From Amycolatopsis thailandensis (lineage in GTDB: Bacteria > Actinomycetota > Actinomycetes > Mycobacteriales > Pseudonocardiaceae), in assembly GCF_002234405.1 (NCBI RefSeq), contig NZ_NMQT01000091.1:1-64000 (forward strand): DNA of 64,000 nt, given 5' to 3'. Below, one piece after another: positions 26,176 through 34,556 of the stretch (its first letter is position 1; every line of letters begins with the position of its first letter). A model generated the notes under the pieces. It was not told the DNA's origin, searched no databases, and saw only the letters and a program-made list of their open reading frames with translations. A program made the position numbers and the translations under genes.

Positions 26176-26385
26176 TCACCGCCGGGCATCCGCGCAGTTC
26201 AGGGGCGGCCGGGCGTAGAATCGGACCGGTTCGAAGGCAGGCGCGCGCCCGCCCGTTAGGCCGAATGCCGCATGGCGTACCCCGCGCCGATCTGGCTGGA
26301 GGCCGAGGCGGTGGGCTAGGGTGCCGGTCAGCTGGCGAACGGACTGGAGGTAGTGCGTGAGCACGCTCACGGTCTCGGACGACAT
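26176..26385 (-). CDS. Possible small protein, 69 residues, unknown
   Basis: ATG (26383-26385) opens a 69-codon frame with strongly G/C-ending codons: MSSETVSVLTHYLQSVRQL, LAHRLGLQPDRRG, ending NCADARR. No family is recognised. It starts eight bases from the SARP gene start on the other strand. Support comes from a strong minus-strand terminator about 95 bases past its stop, which has no other gene to serve. A TCATAT hexamer ends six bases before the ATG, so it could be leaderless. It may instead be a non-coding transcript. Confidence 0.35.
   Translation of the reverse strand: MSSETVSVLTHYLQSVRQLTGTLAHRLGLQPDRRGVRHAAFGLTGGRAPAFEPVRFYARPPLNCADARR
26357..26370. promoter_or_regulatory. Palindrome in the SARP gene promoter
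   Basis: GTGAGC (26357-26362) and GCTCAC (26365-26370) form a 14-base inverted repeat. It covers the expected -35 position of a promoter whose -10 (CATAGT, 26383-26388) ends five bases before the SARP start codon. It is a candidate operator for regulator self-control. Confidence 0.4.
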
Positions 26386-26393
26386 AGTCGCAT

Positions 26394-29324
26394 ATGACCG
26401 CTGAACGTTTACCCGAATCGGCGGAATCTGCCCGAACCCCCGGCGATTCGAAACATCCCGGCCAGCGATCCCAGCTCAGCTTTTCCGTTCTCGGCCCGCT
26501 CGAAGCCGAGGTCGACGGCGTACCCGTCCGGCTGGGCGGGCGGCGTGAACAGCGCCTCCTCGCCTCCCTGCTGATCAACGCGGGCAGGCTGGTCCCGGTG
26601 TCGTACCTGATCGGCACGATGTGGCCGGACAGGCCGCCGAAGACCGCTGTCCGCCAGGTCAGCAACGCGATCGCGCGGCTGCGGCACGACCTCGGCGTGG
26701 CCCGGTCCGCCGTGGTCACCACCGGCTCGGCCTACCGGGTCGTCACGAGCAGCGCCTCGGTCGACTCGGTCCGCTTCGAAGCGGACTACAACCAGGGCGC
26801 CGAGCTCCTGGCGGCCGGGCTGATCTCCCAGGCCGCCGCCAAGCTCGCGGACGCGCTCGCGCTCTGGCGCGGCCCGGCCTTCGACGGTCTCGACGGCGAC
26901 GCCATCGAACAGACGGCGCGGAGACTCGACGAAGAACGCCTCGCCGCCTCCGAACTCCTGATCGGCGCCAGGCTCAGGCTCGGCGAGACCGAGGCGGCCG
27001 CACGGGAGGCCTTCGATCTGGCCGCCTGGCATCCCACCCGCGAGACCCTCCAGGTCCTCACCATGCTGGCGCTCTACCGGGCTGGCCGCGGTGCCGACGC
27101 GCTCCGGACGTTCGACCGGACCAGGATCGCGCTCGCGGACGAGCTGGGGGTCGACCCGAGTGCCGAGCTGAGCGCGCTCCACCAGCAGATCCTGCGCACC
27201 GACGCCGAGCTGATGCAGGATGACGCCCTCGTCCGGTACGGCGTCGGCGGGCTCCGGGCCGGGATGGACACCGGTGGGCGGCGCGAGGACGCGGACGCGC
27301 AGAAGTCCCTCTTCCCTCGCCCCGCGCAGCTTCCCGCGGACCTCCCGGCATTCGGCGGCCGTGCCGCGGAGCTGCGGACCGTCCTCGAAATCGGCCAGGA
27401 CGACTCCTCGACCGGGCCCCGGCTGATCGCGATCGACGGGATGCCCGGTGTCGGCAAGACAGCGCTGGCGGTCCACTCCGCGCACCGGCTCGCCCCGCTG
27501 TTCCCCGACGGCCAGCTTTTCGTGAACCTCGAGGGGTTCTCGCCTGCCGGTGACCCCGTCGACCCCGGGGCCGCGCTCGAAGCGCTGCTGCGGTCACTCG
27601 GCATCCAGGGTTCGGACATCCCCGCCGGGACCGGCCAGCGCGCTGCGTTGTTCCGCAGCTGCCTCGCCGGCAAACGCGTGCTCGTGGTGCTGGACAACGC
27701 CATCGGGGCGGCGCAGGTGAGGCCGCTGCTGCCCGGTTCGGCGAGTTGCTGCGTGCTGATCACCAGCCGGACCCGGCTCGTGGACCTCGACGGCGCGGAA
27801 CTGCTCTCCCTGGAACCGTTCAGCCGGGCGGACGCGGTGGACCTGCTCGGCCGGATCGTCGGGACCTCCCGGCTGAGGCGGGAATCCCCCGACGCGGCCG
27901 ACCAGGTCGCGAGCCTGTGCGGCGATCTCCCGCTCGCGCTGGCCGTCACGGCGAGCAGGCTGCGGGCGCGGGCGTCCTGGACGCTCGACTTCGTCGCCCG
28001 GCAGTTGCGCGACGAGCGGAACAGGTTCGGCGAGCTCACGGCGGGGGAACGCGACGTCGCGGGCGCCTTCCGAGTGTCCTATCTGAACTTGTCCGAGACC
28101 GAGCGCCTGGTGTTCCGCCGGTTGAGCCACCATCCCGGTGCCGCGTTCGACCTCCACTCGACAGCGGCGCTGGCCGAAGTGGACCTCGGCGAGGCACGCC
28201 GCCTGGCCGAACGCCTCGTCGACGTGAACCTGCTGCGGCAGCCGACGATGGACCGGTACGAGATGCACGACCTCCTCCGCAGCTACGGTCGCGAACTCCT
28301 GCTCGCCGAGGAGCCCGAACACCAGCGCGAAGCGATGATGCGGCGGCTGTTCGACTACTACCGCAGCACCGTCGCGGCCGCGATGGACTTCATCGACCCG
28401 GACTCCGAGGAAGAACCGGGCGGCCTCGAGGTGCCGAAGAGCGAGTTCGGGCAGTCCTTCGCCGACTACGACCAGGCCGCGCACTGGATGGACGCCCAAT
28501 GGCAGAACGTCCTGCCGGTGGCCGTCGCGATGAACAACCACCAGCGCTACTCGGACCTCGTGCTCTTCTGCTCGGCGGTCTGGCGCTACTTCGACAACCG
28601 CGGCTACTACCGCCAAGCCAGAGAACTGGAGACTCTCGCCCTGTCCGCCGCGCGGGTCACGGGGAACGTGGTCCTCGAGTACCAGGCCCTGCACATGTAC
28701 GCGCTGACCCTGTGGCGGCTCAACGAGTTCACCGAGGCGAACCGGCTGTTCAACGAGGTGTTCGAGCTGGCCTCGACCACCGGCGACGTACGGATGCAAT
28801 GCCGGGCCAGGGGCAATTCGGGTGTCACCCACTGGCTCAAAGGCGAGTCCGACCAGGCGATCGAACACCTCGGCTGGGTCCGCGAGACCGCCCATGCCCA
28901 CGGCAGCGTGCTCATCGAAGCCCGCGCAAGGCACCGGATCGGGCTGATCCACACCGAGAACCAGCGCAATGCGGAAGCCGCCGCGGAACTCGACCAAGCA
29001 CTGAGACTGGCCCACGAGAACGAATCTCCCGATCTCGAAGCGGAATGTCTTCTCGCTCTCGGTATCAATTCGCGTGCACTCGGCGATGGCGAACTCGCGG
29101 TCACCCAGTTCAGGACCGCGATGGAAGTGCTCGAATCGACCGGTAATCGCAGCATGCTGCCCATCGCCCACAAGGAGTTGGCATCCGCTTTCGACATTCT
29201 CGGTGAGCATGTGAATGCAGAACGTCATCGCCGGTTCGCCTTGCGCTTATACACCGATCTCGGCATCTCGGAGTCGCCTGACGTTCGCGAACTCAAACAG
29301 CACCTGAACGATTACTCGGCGTAA
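26394..29324 (+). CDS. AfsR/SARP-family transcriptional regulator with NB-ARC and TPR domains
   Basis: This 976-residue protein has the AfsR layout. An OmpR-like winged helix (about 30-105; SFSVLGPLEAEVDG, RREQRLLASLLINAG) is followed by a bacterial transcriptional activation domain (about 120-270), an NB-ARC ATPase (about 335-600) with P-loop GMPGVGKT (349-356) and LVVLDNAIGA, and TPR-like helices to the end. SARP proteins activate secondary-metabolite clusters by binding direct repeats. The next genes on the strand are a short peptide and a SagB-type dehydrogenase, so this is probably their activator. No ribosome-binding site is seen; translation may be leaderless. Confidence 0.9.
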   Translation: MTAERLPESAESARTPGDSKHPGQRSQLSFSVLGPLEAEVDGVPVRLGGRREQRLLASLLINAGRLVPVSYLIGTMWPDRPPKTAVRQVSNAIARLRHDLGVARSAVVTTGSAYRVVTSSASVDSVRFEADYNQGAELLAAGLISQAAAKLADALALWRGPAFDGLDGDAIEQTARRLDEERLAASELLIGARLRLGETEAAAREAFDLAAWHPTRETLQVLTMLALYRAGRGADALRTFDRTRIALADELGVDPSAELSALHQQILRTDAELMQDDALVRYGVGGLRAGMDTGGRREDADAQKSLFPRPAQLPADLPAFGGRAAELRTVLEIGQDDSSTGPRLIAIDGMPGVGKTALAVHSAHRLAPLFPDGQLFVNLEGFSPAGDPVDPGAALEALLRSLGIQGSDIPAGTGQRAALFRSCLAGKRVLVVLDNAIGAAQVRPLLPGSASCCVLITSRTRLVDLDGAELLSLEPFSRADAVDLLGRIVGTSRLRRESPDAADQVASLCGDLPLALAVTASRLRARASWTLDFVARQLRDERNRFGELTAGERDVAGAFRVSYLNLSETERLVFRRLSHHPGAAFDLHSTAALAEVDLGEARRLAERLVDVNLLRQPTMDRYEMHDLLRSYGRELLLAEEPEHQREAMMRRLFDYYRSTVAAAMDFIDPDSEEEPGGLEVPKSEFGQSFADYDQAAHWMDAQWQNVLPVAVAMNNHQRYSDLVLFCSAVWRYFDNRGYYRQARELETLALSAARVTGNVVLEYQALHMYALTLWRLNEFTEANRLFNEVFELASTTGDVRMQCRARGNSGVTHWLKGESDQAIEHLGWVRETAHAHGSVLIEARARHRIGLIHTENQRNAEAAAELDQALRLAHENESPDLEAECLLALGINSRALGDGELAVTQFRTAMEVLESTGNRSMLPIAHKELASAFDILGEHVNAERHRRFALRLYTDLGISESPDVRELKQHLNDYSA

Positions 29325-29332
29325 TTCTCCGT

Positions 29333-29378
29333 TTCGCTCCGGTACTCTGATGGCGTAGGTATATTCGCTTGACCGGAG
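29333..29378 (+). promoter_or_regulatory. Putative promoter and repeats before the peptide gene
   Basis: TATATT (29360-29365) is a good -10 candidate. TTCGCT occurs at 29333-29338 and again at 29364-29369, 31 bases apart, and CTCCGGT (29337-29343) is the inverted repeat of ACCGGAG (29372-29378). SARP regulators bind direct repeats near the -35, so these may be contact sites, though the spacing is not classical. Confidence 0.35.
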
Positions 29379-29405
29379 TAACCGCTCACGGAGAGGATCG
29401 GCGAC

Positions 29406-29528
29406 ATGCACGATGATGACGACGACGAGTTCTTGTACGAGCTTGAAGCGGAGTACAAGGCGCAGAGCACCTGGGGCGGGTTCGAGCCGCCGCCGAACGG
29501 CGGGCCTCCTTTCCGTTCGCGACACTGA
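29406..29528 (+). CDS. Putative RiPP precursor peptide (40 residues)
   Basis: The peptide starts with a very acidic leader-like half (MHDDDDDEFLYELEAEYKAQ) and ends with a Gly/Pro/Phe-rich part (FEPPPNGGPPFRSRH). Two Gly-Gly motifs (TWGG and NGG) are possible cleavage points. There is no Cys and only one Ser in the C-terminal part, so azole formation is unlikely. GGAGAGG nine bases before the ATG gives a fair binding site. It stands 82 bases after the SARP gene and 54 before the SagB-type gene, whose N-terminus looks like a peptide-binding domain. The precursor role is inferred from size, composition and position. Confidence 0.65.
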   Translation: MHDDDDDEFLYELEAEYKAQSTWGGFEPPPNGGPPFRSRH

Positions 29529-29581
29529 ACGACCTGACGTATTCGGAAAGTATTACTGGGGACTGGGGCGCAAGACTTTCC

Positions 29582-30655
29582 ATGCTGGTAAGGGTTTCCT
29601 CTTGCGGAACGCTCTATTGGTCCGAGGGTGACGTCGTCTGGGACGATCACCTCGGACATCGCCAGCTCAAACTCGCCGAAGGAACCGAACGTGTCCTGCG
29701 ATGGTTCAGTTCTTGGCGAGAACCGGAATCGATCCGTGAAGCGGACGAAAATCCCGAGACTGGGGAAAGACTCGTCCGTATCGCGCGAGCGATGATCCGG
29801 TACGACGTGCTGGTGGTCAAAGATTCTTCCCGGCACCATCGGGAAGAAGAGATCCTTCGGGATTGGGGTCCTTGGGGAACGTCCGCGCGGGCGTTTCACT
29901 TCGGCACCCGATCCTTGCGTGAGACCGAGTTCACGACCAGCGAAATGACCGCTAAAACCTTGCTGGAGAAGGCGAAGGCCAGCCCTCCGCCTTCTCCGGT
30001 GAGGCCTTCGGGCGAGTACGACTCGATAGCACTGCCCGAACCGTCACCGGAGCCGCTGAACGCGATCGGGCTCGGCGACGCGCTGAACAAGCGCAGAAGT
30101 GTCCGCGAGTTCGGCGAAGAACCCCTGCGGTTGCGCGATTTGAGCACGCTTCTCACGGTGGCCCGGCCGACGAGGCCGGAAACGCATCACGACATCCCCA
30201 CCACCGGGAACGTCTTCAAGACGAGCCCGTCGGGCGGGGCGAGGCATCCGACAGAGGTGTACGTCTACGCGAGGAACGTCGAAGGCCTGGATCGGGGGAT
30301 TTACCACTACGACGGCTTCCGGCACGGACTCACGCCCCTGGACGGCAAGATCGACGACGACGAACTGATCGCGCTCGCCGGCGATCAGCACTGGACCGGG
30401 AACGCCGGCGCGCTGCTGATCTACACGAGCGTCATCGAACGGAACCAGTGGAAGTACCCGGTGAGCCGGACTTATCGGGTGCTGCTGATGGACGTCGGAC
30501 ACCTGAGCCAGACCGTCTACCTGCTGGCGACGGCGCTCGGGCTGAACGTCACGTTCACCGCGGCGCTGCGCGACGAACTGGTCGAGGACCTTCTCGGCTG
30601 CGATCCGGCCAACGAACTGGTGCTCGGCATGTCGGTGCTCGGCACTCGCCCGTGA
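29582..30655 (+). CDS. SagB-type flavin dehydrogenase with RRE-like N-terminus
   Basis: This 357-residue protein has two parts. Residues 1-85 (MLVRVSSCGTLYW, GHRQLKLAEGTERVLRWF, LVRIARAMIRYDVLVVKD) follow the beta-beta-beta-helix pattern of PqqD-like peptide-recognition elements. Residues about 150-357 are a nitroreductase-fold SagB domain: NKRRSVREFGEEPLRLRDLS, SPSGGARHPTEVYVYARN, GIYHYDGF, DVGHLSQTVYLLATALGL. SagB enzymes use FMN to oxidise peptide azolines, but no YcaO cyclase is here. The frame is open further upstream with no ATG or GTG, and the ATG lacks a good binding site, so coupling to the peptide gene through an upstream CTG is possible. Confidence 0.85.
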   Translation: MLVRVSSCGTLYWSEGDVVWDDHLGHRQLKLAEGTERVLRWFSSWREPESIREADENPETGERLVRIARAMIRYDVLVVKDSSRHHREEEILRDWGPWGTSARAFHFGTRSLRETEFTTSEMTAKTLLEKAKASPPPSPVRPSGEYDSIALPEPSPEPLNAIGLGDALNKRRSVREFGEEPLRLRDLSTLLTVARPTRPETHHDIPTTGNVFKTSPSGGARHPTEVYVYARNVEGLDRGIYHYDGFRHGLTPLDGKIDDDELIALAGDQHWTGNAGALLIYTSVIERNQWKYPVSRTYRVLLMDVGHLSQTVYLLATALGLNVTFTAALRDELVEDLLGCDPANELVLGMSVLGTRP

Positions 30656-30696
30656 TGAGCCACGCGCTCGTGGTCGTTTCTTCGCGGTAGCGGCCG

Positions 30697-31920
30697 TCAG
30701 AACTGTGGCGGTTCGTCGGCCGGGGGCGCTGCCGGGCGGGGCTCGTGGAGTGACGGGATCGTGCTGTCGTAACTCTGGCCGGTCGGGGTGGTGATCGTGA
30801 GGGTGCCGTCAGGGGCGAGGCTGTAGGTCCAGCCGGGTTCGTCTTTGAGCCGGTGGTCGCGGCGGCAGAGATCGATCAGGTCGGCGACGTCGGTATGGCC
30901 GCCGAATTGCCACGACACCGAGTGGTCCAGATCGCAGGCCTGGGCAGGACGTTGGCAGCCGGGTCTTCGGCACTCACGATCCCGCACCCGTACGAACTCG
31001 TCCACGCCCGCTGTCGGACGATATCGGTCCCGGCCGAGATCCAGCACCTGCCCCGACAACGGATCCGTGATGATCCGCCGCAGCACGGTGTCCGCGCTCG
31101 ACGCGATCTTCCGCGCCAACGGCGCCGGGATGGAGCCGTGTCCCGCCAACTCCCCCGGATCCTCGTTGAGGCCGAGATAGGTCGCCAGGTCCATGTAGAG
31201 GAACACCTCCGACCGCTCACCAGCGCCGCCTTGGCCGCTCAACAGGAGGTCCAGGGCGACATCGGCACGCAACTGATCCAAGGTTCGGGTCTCACCGCCT
31301 GCCTTGAGGGCACGTGCCCCGCGGTCGATCCGGGTGTAGGCGGCGGCCACCTTCTCGACCGGGCCGTCCTCGATCTCGATCGAGGCGACCCCCGTCCCGC
31401 CGTGGCGCATCCGCAGCCGGCGACCCGCACGGTTGTGCTCGGCACGCCGGGACGCACCCTCCGGATCGACCGTCGTCGCGACGCGATTGACCGCCCGCCG
31501 GATCTGAGCCGTGTTCTTCCCCGCCAATCGGTCTTCCAGCAGGGCATCCGCCGCCAGGGCGTTGTCGTCCGACAGCCACGCGGTCGCGGCGGCGACCTTC
31601 ATCGCCCCGGCACCGCTGAGCAGGCCCCGGTCCATCAACCCCAGTGTCCGGGGTAATCGGGTGGTCAGTGCCTTCGCGGAAGAGACCAGCGCACCGGCAT
31701 GACCGTCCACAAGAGACAAGGCGAACGCCACCTCCTGCACGACACTGGAAGCGCCGTCACGATGACGGGCCAGCTGCGCGATCGCGCGGAACCGGACCGC
31801 CTCCAGCCGCGCGATATCCGCTGACACCGCCTGCGCGAGCGCCACGCATTCCTCGTCACCCAGCGTACGAGGATCGACATTTTCCTTGAGGGAAGCCAAA
31901 AAGGCTGTGTTTGTGTCCAC
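30697..31920 (-). CDS. DUF222/HNH endonuclease-domain protein (13E12-type)
   Basis: This roughly 407-residue protein belongs to the DUF222 family, found in many copies in actinobacteria. The N-terminal DUF222 region (FLASLKENVDPRTL through AVNRVATTVDPEGASRR) is followed by an HNH nuclease motif: RRPGCQRPAQACDLDHSVSW, GGHTDVADLIDLCRRDH. The residues needed for the fold (the Cys pairs, DLDH and the final His) are present. These proteins are linked to mobile repeats (REP13E12). The GTG at 31920 is chosen; an earlier start at 31950 is possible. No flanking repeats are seen. Confidence 0.85.
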   Translation of the reverse strand: MDTNTAFLASLKENVDPRTLGDEECVALAQAVSADIARLEAVRFRAIAQLARHRDGASSVVQEVAFALSLVDGHAGALVSSAKALTTRLPRTLGLMDRGLLSGAGAMKVAAATAWLSDDNALAADALLEDRLAGKNTAQIRRAVNRVATTVDPEGASRRAEHNRAGRRLRMRHGGTGVASIEIEDGPVEKVAAAYTRIDRGARALKAGGETRTLDQLRADVALDLLLSGQGGAGERSEVFLYMDLATYLGLNEDPGELAGHGSIPAPLARKIASSADTVLRRIITDPLSGQVLDLGRDRYRPTAGVDEFVRVRDRECRRPGCQRPAQACDLDHSVSWQFGGHTDVADLIDLCRRDHRLKDEPGWTYSLAPDGTLTITTPTGQSYDSTIPSLHEPRPAAPPADEPPQF

Positions 31921-31980
31921 GCCGCGAACCGTACAACCGACCACCGACAATTTCCGACGACAAGTCGCCGCCAGATCACC

Positions 31981-32686
31981 TCAAGCCGTGCCCGATGCCA
32001 AAAACTGGGGCACAGCAACATAATATTCATCATCAAGTTGTTCAGAAAGCCATATTTCCCCCTCAGCAAAGGAAATCGCCCCCAAACGAACGGCCGCCTC
32101 CACCAACCCGCGAACGAACGAATCTCCCTCGAAGAACCCGACGACCCCGTCCACCGAAACCTCGCAAAAACCCGTTTCCGGCAAGTAGTCGCCGAAAACC
32201 CCGCGCGATCCGGGGCGCGGTGATCTCCGAGGCACGAGCCCGCACGATCTCCCGCGTCAGGGCCGGATAAGAGGAATCGATGACCAGACCGTCCCAGTCA
32301 TGCCCGGACAGCACGATCCGCCCGCCCGGAAGCAGCACCCGGCGCGCTTCCGCGAGAGCGCGCTCCGGCTCCGCCAGTTCATGGAACACCTTGTCCGCCC
32401 GGTAGCCCGCGAACCCGCCGTCCACCGGTAGCGCGCAGGCGTCTCCGGCCAGGAAATCCACCTCGGGCGAACGCCGCCGGGCCTCTTCGACCAGCTCGGG
32501 CGAGACATCGACGCCGACCGCGCGAAATCCCCGCGCCGACAACTCGGACACGGCCAGCCCCGCACCGCAGCCGACGTCGATCACGGAGGAACCGGGCTCG
32601 AGCCGGAGCAGCTCGTAGGTCCGGGCCCGCACTTCGGCGGCCCCCGGCAGGGCATCGGCGGCGTCGAGCCGCTGCGACATGGACAT
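31981..32686 (-). pseudogene. SAM-dependent methyltransferase with a frameshift in a T5 run
   Basis: The 5' part encodes a class I methyltransferase (SSVIDVGCGAGLAVSELSARG, then VDFLAGDACALPVDGGFAGY, then VLLPGGRIVLSGHDWD). Its frame then reads GNGFLRGFGG and runs into Arg/Gly-rich nonsense. In the next frame the natural continuation appears: GFCEVSVDGVVGFFEGDSF through QFLASGTA. Removing one T from the five-T run near 32165-32170 joins them into one protein of about 234 residues. The start is ATG 32684-32686 or two codons on. This is either a real mutation or a sequence error. It is divergent from a MerR gene, 28 bases away. Confidence 0.7.
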
Positions 32687-32714
32687 ACCGGGGATCGTCC
32701 GACTTAATGACGAC

Positions 32715-33095
32715 ATGAAGTCAAGCACCTTGAGCGTCGGCGAGGTCGCGGAGCGCTTCGGCCTGGCGACGCACGTCTTGCGCCATTGGGAGTCCGTCGG
32801 CCTCCTCAAGCCGGCGCGATCAGGCGACCGGAGGCGGTACGACGATGCCGACCTGTACCGAGTCTCGGTCATCCTGCGCGCGAAGGAAGCGGGTCTCAGC
32901 CTCGACGGCATCCGCGAGATGTTCCAGAAGCCCGAAGCGCGGGACGCGGTTCTCAGGCGTCACAAGGAGGAGCTCACGCGACGCATCACGGCCGCGCAGG
33001 CTTCACTCGCGATCATCGACTGCGCCCTCGGGTGTGTGCACGACGATGTCACCCAGTGCGCGCATTTCCGCGCGGCGGTGGCGCGGGCCGGATGA
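32715..33095 (+). CDS. MerR-family transcriptional regulator
   Basis: This 126-residue MerR protein has the HTH LSVGEVAERFGLATHVLRHWESVGLLKPARSGD, a RRRYDDADLYRVSVILRAKEAG wing, and a helical C-terminus with two Cys (IDCALGCVHDD) that could bind a metal or redox signal. A CTTAAT hexamer ends six bases before the ATG and no binding site is seen, so translation is probably leaderless. GACTT/AAGTC (32701-32722) is a weak inverted repeat over the start. It is divergent from the frameshifted methyltransferase. Confidence 0.85.
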   Translation: MKSSTLSVGEVAERFGLATHVLRHWESVGLLKPARSGDRRRYDDADLYRVSVILRAKEAGLSLDGIREMFQKPEARDAVLRRHKEELTRRITAAQASLAIIDCALGCVHDDVTQCAHFRAAVARAG

Positions 33096-33111
33096 TCCCG
33101 GCCCGCGCCAC
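33078..33111. terminator. Hairpin overlapping the MerR stop codon
   Basis: GTGGCGCGGGCCGG (33078-33091) is the exact complement of 33098-33111, with a six-base loop that includes the stop codon. It lies nine bases from the convergent DUF305 stop and can end both transcripts. Confidence 0.7.
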
Positions 33112-33119
33112 CGTCCCAC

Positions 33120-33707
33120 TCAGCTCAGCAGCGCGCGCATCTCGGTGATCTCGGCCTGCTGACCGTCGATCACCTTCTGTGCCAAGGCTTTCACCTCGGC
33201 GTCGCTACCCTGCTGCAACGCGGTCTTCGCCATCGCGAGCGCGCCTTCGTGATGCTTGACCATCATTTCCAGCCACCGCTTGTCGAACGCGGCGTCCTTG
33301 GCCTTGCCGAGTTCGGCGAGATCGTCCTCGGTCATCATGCCGGACATCGAGCCGTGCGCGGAGTGGCCGCCCGACGGCGCCACTCCCCAGCCCTTCAGCA
33401 AACCGGTCAGCTGCTGGATTTCCGGGTCCTGCGCCTGCTTGATCCGCGCGGCGAGGTCGACGACCTTCGCGTTGCGGGTGCGGCCGTCGACGAGCTTCGC
33501 CATCGTGAGCGCCTGCTCGTGGTGCGGGATCATCCCTTGCGCGAACGTGACGTCGGCCTGGTTGTGCCCGGCCTGCGCGGGATCCGGCGCCTTCATCGTG
33601 GTCATGTCGTGCCCGCCGGACGCGGTGTCCGAGCTCGCGCAGCCGGTGAGCACGGCGAAGGAGGCCAGGGCGGCGAGGGCCGCCCCGACCAGTTTCCTGC
33701 TGGTCAT
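33120..33707 (-). CDS. DUF305 lipoprotein
   Basis: This 195-residue protein has a lipoprotein signal (SFAVLTGCASS, lipid Cys at 23) and a DUF305 domain with repeated His/Met sites: FAQGMIPHHEQALTMAKL and WLEMMVKHHEGALAMAKTALQQG. HH and Met-rich helices suggest copper or silver binding outside the membrane. The DUF6153 gene lies 47 bases upstream on the same strand, a pair often found with metal transport genes. The ATG is at 33705-33707. Confidence 0.88.
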   Translation of the reverse strand: MTSRKLVGAALAALASFAVLTGCASSDTASGGHDMTTMKAPDPAQAGHNQADVTFAQGMIPHHEQALTMAKLVDGRTRNAKVVDLAARIKQAQDPEIQQLTGLLKGWGVAPSGGHSAHGSMSGMMTEDDLAELGKAKDAAFDKRWLEMMVKHHEGALAMAKTALQQGSDAEVKALAQKVIDGQQAEITEMRALLS

Positions 33708-33754
33708 GGTTGTTCCTCAGGTCGTTTTCGGGCAGGGCGAGACGAACTCGCCTG

Positions 33755-34132
33755 TCACACCCGCGACACGCAGAGGAACGACAATCTCTCCGGTACCGGT
33801 CTCCAGCGCGGCGGATCACGGCCCGAAACCGCACCGCCGCCAAGCCGAGACTTCCACGGCGCCACCGTCCGTCCATTCCGGACGAGCAGCCAGGTGACGA
33901 TCAGCAGCACGGCCGCGGCGAGCACCGCGAGACACAGGTGCAGTCCACTGTGTCCACCGTCGTCGTGCGAAGGCGTGTCCGCGCAACAGGGATCGGCCAT
34001 CGCGACGGCGGCGGTCTCGTGTCCCGCGCCGTGACCGGATCCGGCAGTGACGTGATGCATGCCGACCAGTCCCAGCGCCACCACGCACAACAACAGCCAC
34101 CGCAAGGCGGCCGGGTACGAGGACTGGGTCAC
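33755..34132 (-). CDS. Membrane protein of DUF6153 type
   Basis: This 125-residue protein has two membrane helices (ALRWLLLCVVALGLVGMHHV and HLCLAVLAAAVLLIVTWLLV) around a His/Cys/Asp-rich loop (GSGHGAGHETAA, DPCCADTPSHDDGGHSG). The loop could bind metal ions. DUF6153 proteins regularly accompany DUF305 proteins, as here. GGTGGAG precedes the GTG at 34132. The function is unknown; a role in metal handling is inferred. Confidence 0.7.
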   Translation of the reverse strand: MTQSSYPAALRWLLLCVVALGLVGMHHVTAGSGHGAGHETAAVAMADPCCADTPSHDDGGHSGLHLCLAVLAAAVLLIVTWLLVRNGRTVAPWKSRLGGGAVSGRDPPRWRPVPERLSFLCVSRV

Positions 34133-34151
34133 GGCTCCACCGTAGCCGGAT

Positions 34152-34523
34152 TCAGCGCGCCGCCGGCCGGTGGGGTTTCCCGGCCGAATGCAGGGCGGGG
34201 ATGTCGCGATCGATGTGGTCGGCATGGAACAACGCCTGCGCGAGCAGGCCGCGGACGTGGTCGTTGGCCGCCGAGTAGTAGACGAACGTCCCTTCGCGAC
34301 GGCCTTTGACCAGCCCCGCGAGCCGCAGTTTCGCGAGATGCTGACTGACCGCCGTCGGCGCCGCCCCCGCCAGGTCCGCGAGGCACGCGACCGAGGACTC
34401 GCCTTGCAGCAGCGCCCAGAGGACCTTGACCCGCGTCGGATCCGCGAGCAGCCGGAACGTCTCCGCGGCCAGGTGGACCTGCTCCTCGGTGGGCATCTCG
34501 AAATCCGGGACCGACTCGTGCAT
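34152..34523 (-). CDS. ArsR/SmtB-family metal-type regulator
   Basis: This 123-residue ArsR protein has the winged HTH: FRLLADPTRVKVLWALLQGESSVACLADLAGAAPTAVSQHLAKLRLAGLVKGRREGTFVYYSA. The C-terminal helix carries HVRGLLAQALFHADHIDRD, a His/Asp pattern like the alpha-5 site of zinc or nickel/cobalt sensors. It is divergent from a cation-efflux gene, and an inverted repeat lies between. It probably represses that transporter until metal binds. The ATG at 34521-34523 begins MHESVPDFEMPTEEQVHLAA. Confidence 0.88.
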   Translation of the reverse strand: MHESVPDFEMPTEEQVHLAAETFRLLADPTRVKVLWALLQGESSVACLADLAGAAPTAVSQHLAKLRLAGLVKGRREGTFVYYSAANDHVRGLLAQALFHADHIDRDIPALHSAGKPHRPAAR

Positions 34524-34556
34524 GCCGGGAGGATACCCGCTACCCTTCTGCCTGCG

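Noticed and set aside
30697..31920. HNH/DUF222 gene as an active mobile element
   Set aside because: No flanking direct or inverted repeats and no target duplication seen.
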